A DNA stretch of 64,000 nucleotides from Iris pallida (lineage: Eukaryota; Streptophyta; Magnoliopsida; Asparagales; Iridaceae). The position numbers were made by a program, and so were the translations under genes. The notes under the pieces are model-generated. The model was not told the DNA's origin. It did not search any database and saw nothing but the letters and a program-made list of their open reading frames with translations. Position 1 is the first letter of the stretch, and every line of letters starts with the position of its first letter. Positions 57,620 to 64,000 of the stretch are shown piece by piece. The DNA is taken from assembly GCA_029216955.1 (NCBI GenBank), contig JANAVB010005597.1, positions 43,130,035 through 43,194,034 on the forward strand. The letters run 5' to 3'.

Positions 57620-59423
57620 ACGCTCACTTATTGTGGAAGAGTCAACAAATGTGACTTTTGATGAAGACAACAGTGCAGTAAGTACTCTTGATGATGACGT
57701 TGAGCCATCAACTTCTACTCCAATGAATACTTCAACCGAAACTAATTCTCTGGAGGGTTTGCCTAAAAAATTCTCTTTCAAACCTTCTCATCCAGAAAAT
57801 TTAGTTATAGGAGAAGTTTCACGTGGAGTAACTACTAGATCATCACTAAGAGACTCCGTTGCTAGCACTGCCTTCATTTCACAAGTAGAGCCTAAAAATA
57901 TTTCTGAAGCTTTTAATGATGAATTTTGGATTTCTGCTATGCAAGAAGAACTCAACCAATTCGAGAGAAGCCAAGTATGGGAACTCGTTCCTAGACCGAT
58001 TAATCACTCGATAATTGGTACTAAATGGGTTTTTAGAAACAAAGTAAATGAAGATGGTTCAGTCACACGTAACAAAGTTCGTCTAGTAGCTCAAGGATAC
58101 AACCAAGAGGAAGGTATCGACTACGATGAGACGTATGCTCCTGTTGCTAGACTAGAATCCATTCGGATGCTTTGTGCTTTTGCTAATTTTCAAAACTTTA
58201 AATTATTTCAAATGGATGTGAAAAGTGCTTTCTTGAATGGTTTTATTAAGGAGGAAGTTTATGTGAAACAACCTCCTGGCTTTGAAAATCACAAATTTCC
58301 CGACCACGTGTTCAAGCTAAAGAAAGCGCTTTATGGCCTCAAACAAGCCCCCAGAGCTTGGTATGAAAGGCTAAGTAGCTTCTTACTTGAAAAAGGTTTT
58401 TCAAAAGGGAAAATTGACACTACACTGTTTATAAAATCTTTTAAAGACACTATTCTGTTGATTCAAATTTATGTTGATGATATCATTTTTGGTTCTACTG
58501 ATGAAACCCTTTGTCAAGAATTTGCCAAGTGTATGCAGACAGAATTTGAGATGAGCATGATGGAAGAGCTCAACTACTTTCTTGGTCTGCAAGTGAAACA
58601 AATGGCTAATGGAACTTTCATCTGCCAATCGAAGTATACCAAGGACATACTGAAGAAGTTCGATCTTGACAACGTCAAACCAATCAGCACACCAATGGCT
58701 ACTTCAACCAAACTCGAACCAGATGAGAGCGGCAAACCTGTTGATCAATGTAAGTATCGAGGTATGATAGGCAGCTTACTCTATTTAACTGCTAGTCGTC
58801 CTGATATCATGTTCAGTGTTTGCCTATGTGCTAGATATCAAGCTAATCCTAAGGAATCACACATGACCGCGGTTAAGCGTATCTTTCGATACCTTAAGGG
58901 TACGGTTACAGTGGGCCTATGGTATCCCAAGTCAACATCATTTGATCTTATTGGTTATTCCGATGCTGACTTCGCTGGATGCAAGGTCGACCGTAAAAGT
59001 ACGAGCGGCACGTGTCATTTATTAGGAAAAGCTTTAGTCTCCTGGTTTAGCAAGAAGCAGAACTCTGTCGTACTATCCACAACAGAAGCTGAATACATAG
59101 CAGCTGGGCGTTGTTGTGCATAAATTCTGTGGATGAAGCAAACCCTTGAAGACTATAAGTTATCTTTTATGCATATTCCTATATTCTGTGACAATACTAG
59201 TGCCATTAATTTGACTAAGAACCCTGTCTGCCACTCACGCACTAAACACATTGAGATCAGACACCACTTTTTGCGTGATCATCAGCAAAATGGCATGATT
59301 AACTTAGAATTTATCGACACTGATCATCAGCTAGCAGATTTCTTTACTAAGCCATTATCCGAAGAGCGCTTCAATTTCCTATGTCGTGAACTCGAAATTT
59401 TGGATGAAGCAGTTATAAGTTGA
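57620..59423 (+). pseudogene. SIRE reverse transcriptase and RNase H
   Basis: The RT has the copia signatures WVFRNKVNEDG, VRLVAQGYNQEEGIDYDET, QMDVKSAFLNG, YGLKQAPRAWYERL and YVDDIIFGS (about 58471). RNase H has GYSDADFAGCKVDRKSTSG, STTEAEYIAA and FCDNTSAINLTKNPV. One in-frame TAA at 59121 lies inside RNase H, one change from CAA. The frame ends with a normal stop at 59421. RT copies the RNA to cDNA inside the particle. Confidence 0.93.
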
Positions 59424-60162
59424 GACTCGCCTGCGTAAATATCGAGTATATTTTGATTCTTTTACAACAAATTTGGTATGGGTACAAGCCGAAAGGGTCC
59501 TTCTGACAACAAGGCGTAAAAGTCTAAGCGACACGGTGCACTAGTCCTCAGGACTACCGCTAGCTGGGATCCGGCCCCTGCAGCTAACCCATGGAAAATT
59601 TGAAATATTGAATTATAATATATTTCCTTGTTTATTATATGGTTTGTTTCGACTTAATATTGTCTAATTACTACATTCTAAAGTTCATTCTGACTTTTGT
59701 GTACCTCTCTATGTACTTCATTGAATTTATCCTCAACCATCACTTTTCTTCAACACTTAACCAATTTTTCTATCTTTTCAGCCTGTTTTCTGTTCTGGAC
59801 CACTAATCCAGAACTCGGGCCGAACTCTGCCCCAAACAGAGTTCGGGCCAAGTTCGGTCTAATTGTTCCAGCGTCGGGATCTGGCTCTGCCGTTGGATCA
59901 TTTTAGATCCAATGGTCAATATAGCTTCCGACCAAAGAAAACCCTCTCTTATATTTCGGGTTTTCTTCTCTCTCCTTCACTATTGCCTCCTTCCTCACCT
60001 CTCCAAACTCTTTCCTTCAAACCCTAACCCTAGTTTTTGATCTAGAGTGCTCCATTACTCCTCAAAATCAAGGGAAAGGAGTTTCTCATCAATCTCTTCC
60101 ACTGTTTATTGATTATTTGAGGTATCATTCTTGTCTTCTATACTTCACACTATCAAGTTTTT
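59424..60162 (+). promoter_or_regulatory. Spacer between pol and extra ORF, with LTR-like palindromes
   Basis: Non-coding. At 59811-59858 it has AACTCGGGCCGAACTCTGCC and CAGAGTTCGGGCCAAGTTCG, degenerate copies of the paired palindrome of the LTR promoter. A pyrimidine-rich stretch (59950-60010) follows. This may be an internal promoter for the extra ORF, or LTR-derived sequence trapped inside. No TATA box as good as that of the LTR is seen (CTCTTATATTTCG at 59943 is the best). Confidence 0.35.
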
Positions 60163-61419
60163 ATGGCTCCTCGCTTGTTCAATCGTGGAAAGAGGATTCG
60201 AACTGAGAGTGTTTTCTCTTCGGATTCTCCTCCAACGAATGAACAGATCATTGAACAACTTTAACCACCTCATCCATTGTTCAACCCACCTCGTCCTCAA
60301 AATCCTTCTACCTATGACAACCGATTATTTGTCTCACTAGATGCCTCAAACAACTGGTTTAGTGACTATCGGAATCGTCAGGTATTCGCAGGACATCCTA
60401 TTAATTTTTTTATCTTCTCTCAATATGATGCTTTATTTCATGACCTCTGTTTTGATGAGCTTATCACTACCACTTCTGCTATCTATCGTCATGCTGTCCA
60501 AATGTTCTACTGCAACATGACCTTTGATGATCTCCATATTTATTCACGAGTTGCAGGTATCAATATATCTTTTGATGACTTTGACTTAGCCGAATATCTT
60601 GATCTTCAAGAGCCCAATTCTTGGGAAAAGCTAGTTGACGCTCGCTCGTTCCGTTTTCCTGACGGAATTTCCCTTGAGAGCTTCAAGGACGATTTGTGTA
60701 CTCCATACACACGTCCTCGCAAGCTCATGGCTAAATATCTCAACCCATATTTTTCTGATCTTCATTGGATTATCTCTAACACCATTCTACCCAAAAAAGG
60801 TTCCCATGATGACATCACTTATCTTGAGATATCTGCTCTTTATCATCTTCACTTTGGAATTTCTTTCAATCTTCCACGAACAATGATGGACTGGATGATT
60901 CACTGTAGGAAGAAACCACGAGCTCTGGTTTATCCTTTGTACCTTCCTATGATCTTTCGTGCATTTAACATACCACTTGATATCTGTCCGTTCTTGCCTG
61001 CTCCTACTTTCCTGTCCAAGGCACGACGTACTCAGGCAGTTGTCGCCTCTCCTGAGGCTTCTGCGCATTCTGATGATGCGAAGTCTGACCCCCTTCCTTT
61101 CGGTCAGGATGCACCACCTCCACCTGCCACTCTTGACTCCATCCAGACCATGCTCCGGGATCGTTTCGACTTAGAGGCCGATCGGTGGGCTCAGATGGAC
61201 TACCGCACTACCCTACAGATGAGTGCACTCTGCAACTCGCTGCATGATATTCGGTACTCCATGTCCCATCATCCTACTATGGCCATTCCCATGCAGCGGG
61301 ATCCCGATCGTGAGGGATATCGCATTGATGATCCGTGGGTCATGCGTTACCTGGATCCGGGTGCTGCTCTTGTGGATCCCAGACGTTCAAACTCTCCTGG
61401 ACCATCTCATGCTCCGTGA
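60163..61419 (+). pseudogene. Extra ORF after pol (SIRE ORF3, plant transposon protein type)
   Basis: ATG at 60163 starts MAPRLFNRGKRIRTESVFSS. One in-frame TAA at 60262 (one change from CAA) interrupts; then 380 codons run to 61419. The core includes RLFVSLDASNNWFSDYRNRQ, NMTFDDLHIYSRVAGINI and a conserved-looking HFGISFNLPRTMMDWMIHC. The C-terminus is Pro-rich with a helical LQMSALCNSLHDIRYSM. It resembles the putative plant transposon protein domain found in retroelement ORFs. SIRE-lineage elements have an ORF here, sometimes called env-like, but I see no signal peptide or clear membrane segment. Confidence 0.7.
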
Positions 61420-61982
61420 TGGAGATTGGCTACTATCTGCTGCTGCTGATGCTGACATTAGTTATTGCCTTTTGATTTCAGTTATTTAGTTTATTATGGA
61501 TTTCTGTACTTAGATTTATGTAGTTAAACTCTGGTTGTGTGTTTGACATTTGGTTATGATACTTTATGCTAGTACTTCTTTTGATTATTTCTATACTGTT
61601 TCTTCTCTGCTTGGTGTGGTTGTATTACTATTATTCATTTATCTGCAGTCTATATTGCTAACTGCCAAAAGGGGGAGAACAACTATGTATATTCTGCCTG
61701 GATATATATGGCTGGATATACTTGTTTGGTTTGGTATCAGATCCTATCTTTTCGTATTTCTGTGCTTGTTTGTGCTTTTTGGGAGATATTATACAGGTTC
61801 CATGCACTATTTACGGGGAAGCTATTGCTTCTAGCTCAGCACCGTTCACTGATTACGGGGGAGCTATTACATTCTAGCTCGGCATCAAGTATGGGGGAGC
61901 TATGTTGCTATAATCAACTGTGTCCAGGTATGAATATTGAATATACATATATTATTTTGTCAATTATCAATATGGGGGAGAT
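61420..61982 (+). other. SIRE 3' region with repeated polypurine-like tracts
   Basis: No gene. It holds AAAGGGGGAGAAC (61668), TACGGGGGAGCT (61854), TATGGGGGAGCT (61889) and, just before the 3' LTR, ATATGGGGGAGAT (61970-61982), the functional polypurine tract. Tandem blocks with GGGGGAGCTATT..TTCTAGCTC surround them. Confidence 0.8.
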
Positions 61983-62929
61983 TGTTGACACAAAGTCACA
62001 GTCAACCAAATATTTACTACATTGACTAAATAATATCTGTATTAATTCAATACGACACACGACGTCTGCATAACAGTTCAAGACAGACGACAGCTCAGTC
62101 TCCGGCTCTCAGTGTGTTTTTGAGTCTGTATTTTATATTTTCATTGAGTCTAGACTTGTGTACTCTGAGTCTTGCTGAGCTCTTGACACTTAGTCTACAG
62201 CCTACCCAAAATCCCAAGCTCCACTGAACCAAACACTGCCCAAAAATCCCCTTAGAACTACTCTGTGCTCTGGAGATAGAGTTCGGGCTGAACTCTGCCT
62301 CCACACAGAGTTCGGGCCGAACTCTGTCCCCTAGAAATCAGGAACCCTAATTTTAGGGTTAGCTGGTTGCTAGTTGTCCAACGGCCAAATTTTTGAATTT
62401 TCCTACCCGAATTCTGGCCGAATTCTGCCTATAAAAATACTATAAATAGGGCATGAATTCTCTCATTCCAATCCATCCAATCTTCTTTTCTCTTCTCTCT
62501 TATAAGCTCAAGTAAGCCATACCCTTCCCATCTACTAGCCACAAGCCTCCTAAGTGTCGAGTGCTCAGCATCTCTCAGTTAGGATTCTTGTGTAAGAGTC
62601 GAAGAAGTCGCTTGGACAATTCCAAGCAAATCGCCACTGCGATCATCTGTTAGAAGTTGACGTGCTCTTCTGAAGAAAAGGCACGGGTTGTAAACTACTA
62701 TTTCACAAATAGTGGATTTAATCCTGAGCTAGAGTTCTCAGGCCTGGATTAGTCCTCCACGAGGGAAACCAGGTTAAAATTGCTGTGTTTGCGTATGCTC
62801 TTCTGCTCTTCATTTATTTTCCGCACTTCACTCTGATTATTTATTGTTGGTGAAAGAGTTATTTTTAATTGGCTATTTTTCTATATAAACTCTATTCACC
62901 CCCCTCTAGAGTTGCCAAACTGTTCTTCA
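61983..62929 (+). repeat. 3' LTR of the SIRE element
   Basis: 947 bp, 16 substitutions and no indels relative to the 5' LTR by my count, followed by GCATA. Confidence 0.96.
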
Positions 62930-62934
62930 GCATA

Positions 62935-63650
62935 GGTTTCTACACGCGAGGCACTACCTCGAATATATTGAAGCCATGAATTGAGTAAAGCACGACCCTG
63001 TCGTTGTGTTGCCAAGTATAGGCCAAGACGTCTTTGTCCTAAAATTGATCCTAAGACAAGACTAGCAAGACAATCAAAAAGGGATTTAAGCTGCACAAAG
63101 TAAATGAACGTGTCAATTTTGTATGGGTGGACGAGGAGCTCACTCCACCAGTACAGTTGAGTACTGACACCCATACAGTTTTCATGTACTGGCACAGGTA
63201 GAAGCCTGACGGCACGGAGCTCGCTTGGATGCGTCGAGGCACAGAGTTCCTTGGCATCTCGAGGCGTGCGGCCGCATGGAGTCAGAACTTATACAGGACA
63301 TAATGTATGGACATCGCCATTCCAAAGAATCTGCTACTCGTCGCCTTGAAGCTTGTATTGAGAACAGAGAGAGAGCAGAGTGACTTGTAATATGAGAGAA
63401 AAGTGAGCTTGAGAGACTTGTAATTTTGGTCTAGTTCCCATATTGTAATCTTTGTTCAGTATCAATAAAAGAGTATTTTGCATGACTTGTATTTTGTTTC
63501 AAATTTCTGCTGCTGACTATTCTATGTTTCTGATTGGGCTTTCTGTGCGACGACCCCCGTCACTTAGCCTGTAATCGACCATTATTGACCTGCCTTGCGT
63601 GAGCGCAATCTAAGTATTTGTTTCAAATTTCTGCTGCTGAGTATTTTGCT
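62935..63650 (+). repeat. 3' part of the old LTR beyond the SIRE insertion
   Basis: No gene. It shares blocks with 52290-52860 of the solo LTR: CTAAGACAAGACTAGCAAGA, ATGTATGGAC, ATCAATAAAAGAG and CTGCCTTGCGTGAGCGCAA. A local direct repeat, TTGTTTCAAATTTCTGCTGC, occurs at 63499 and 63618. Confidence 0.5.
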
Positions 63651-64000
63651 TATCACAACCCGCACCCTGTTTAGGGGAACGAGCACGTGGGTACGTCCAG
63701 CCTACGCCGTAGTATCGACAGTAGAACGCTGTAAAGGTCATCTAGAATATATAGAATCTAACACACAATAATATAACCTATCATCTCTGCACGAAGGAAT
63801 ATAACCACAACTCAATCACATAATTCTCAGGAAGATAAACACGATGATAAAGATAAATATAAAGATGAGATAAATAATCTGAAACAACGCTGAGTCGTAA
63901 TCATAAGTTCAGAAACCAAGACATAAAAATAATATCCCAAAATAAATACTACAAGTCTCAAAGTATCAAACTGGAATGTAATCAAGACAAAATCTAGGAA
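63651..64000 (-). mobile_element. Antisense LTR end of a gag-only-element relative, cut by the window
   Basis: CACAACCCGCACCC, then GTCCAGCCTACGCCG, GACAGTAGAACGCTGT, ATCTAACACACAATA and ACAACTCAATCACA mirror, in reverse complement and order, the last 250 bases of the LTR at 7230-7480. It starts TATCACAACCC where an intact terminus would be TGTCACGACCC, so TG and CG have both become A-containing. The element continues past 64000. Confidence 0.75.

Larger units (their letters stand above)
53314..62929 (+). mobile_element. SIRE-type (Maximus) Ty1/copia retrotransposon with extra 3' ORF
   Basis: Two 947-bp LTRs (53314-54260 and 61983-62929) begin TGTTGACACAAAG and end CTGTTCTTCA. GCATA at 53309-53313 is repeated at 62930-62934. 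The primer site TGGTATCAGAGC is the initiator-Met complement. Order: gag, His-rich segment with a second zinc knuckle, protease, integrase, RT, RNase H (copia order), then a long 3' region with an extra ORF. I count 16 LTR differences (1.7%). Coding frames hold four stops and two frameshifts. Large gag and an ORF after pol point to the SIRE lineage. Confidence 0.95.
43320..63650 (+). mobile_element. Old LTR, split by a solo LTR and a copia element
   Basis: TGTCCCGTCCCTCTCAGTC at 43320 looks like an LTR start. The sequence continues over 43320-44610, 52929-53313 and 62935-63650, a net of about 2.4 kb, close to the length of the solo LTR nested in it. Its last part resembles the 3' part of that solo LTR: AAAATTGATCCTAAGACAAG against AAAATTGACCCTAAGGAGAA, ATGTATGGA and an AATAAA at 63464. 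The 3' end is not seen because another LTR enters at 63651. This is the oldest layer of the right half. Only the left terminus is well defined. Confidence 0.5.

Noticed and set aside
60163..61419. Calling the SIRE extra ORF a viral-type envelope gene
   Set aside because: No signal peptide, cleavage-site context or membrane segment can be seen.

Overview
This window looks like flowering-plant nuclear DNA from a repeat-dense, gene-poor region. The evidence is plant-type LTR retrotransposons (Ty3/gypsy of the Tat and Tekay types, Ty1/copia of the SIRE type), CACTA (En/Spm) transposons, GT-AG introns, TATA boxes, AATAAA signals and a plant mobile domain (PMD) gene. I see no intact host gene, rRNA, tRNA or CRISPR array. 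Nearly everything can be assigned to nested mobile elements, several of them fixed by target-site duplications (TSDs) read directly from the sequence.

Left part (1-32066). Positions 1-902 are non-coding and intron-like. A decayed CACTA element (TNP2-like and Ptta-like fragments at 1775-3244, a long hairpin from 3545, GCGACG-rich subterminal repeats at 31666-32066) was split by a gag-only gypsy element at 3903-31620 (LTRs of 3578 and 3577 bp, TSD CACAG). That element was in turn split by a Tat-type gypsy element at 10194-26991 on the minus strand (two 906-bp LTRs, TSD ATATA). The Tat element holds an extra 5' ORF, gag-protease-RT-dual RNase H-integrase, and, antisense to these in its 3' region, a four-exon PMD gene whose three introns all keep reading phase, plus a second small antisense unit with its own TATA box.

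Middle part (32074-43319). A Tekay-type gypsy element (32698-42838, TSD TGTTT) encodes one long gag-pol with a chromodomain-like tail. It is broken by stop codons, and its 3' LTR carries an expanded 60-bp tandem repeat. Short unassigned stretches flank it.

Right part (43320-64000). An old LTR begins at 43320. Into it went a solo LTR (44611-52923, TSD ATAAG), itself split by a non-autonomous CACTA element (46162-52085, TSD CAA) that carries two long inverted repeats, one built from a B3-domain (REM/VRN1-like) gene fragment. The same old LTR was also split by a SIRE-type copia element (53314-62929, TSD GCATA) with a His-rich gag segment and an extra ORF after pol. A further LTR, antisense and related to the gag-only element, enters at 63651 and runs off the window.

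All element genes carry premature stops or frameshifts except the 666-codon ORF1 of the Tat element and the 196-codon gag of the gag-only element. The most notable structures are the phase-consistent antisense PMD gene inside a retrotransposon and the CACTA-borne B3-gene hairpin, which could act as a source of small RNAs.
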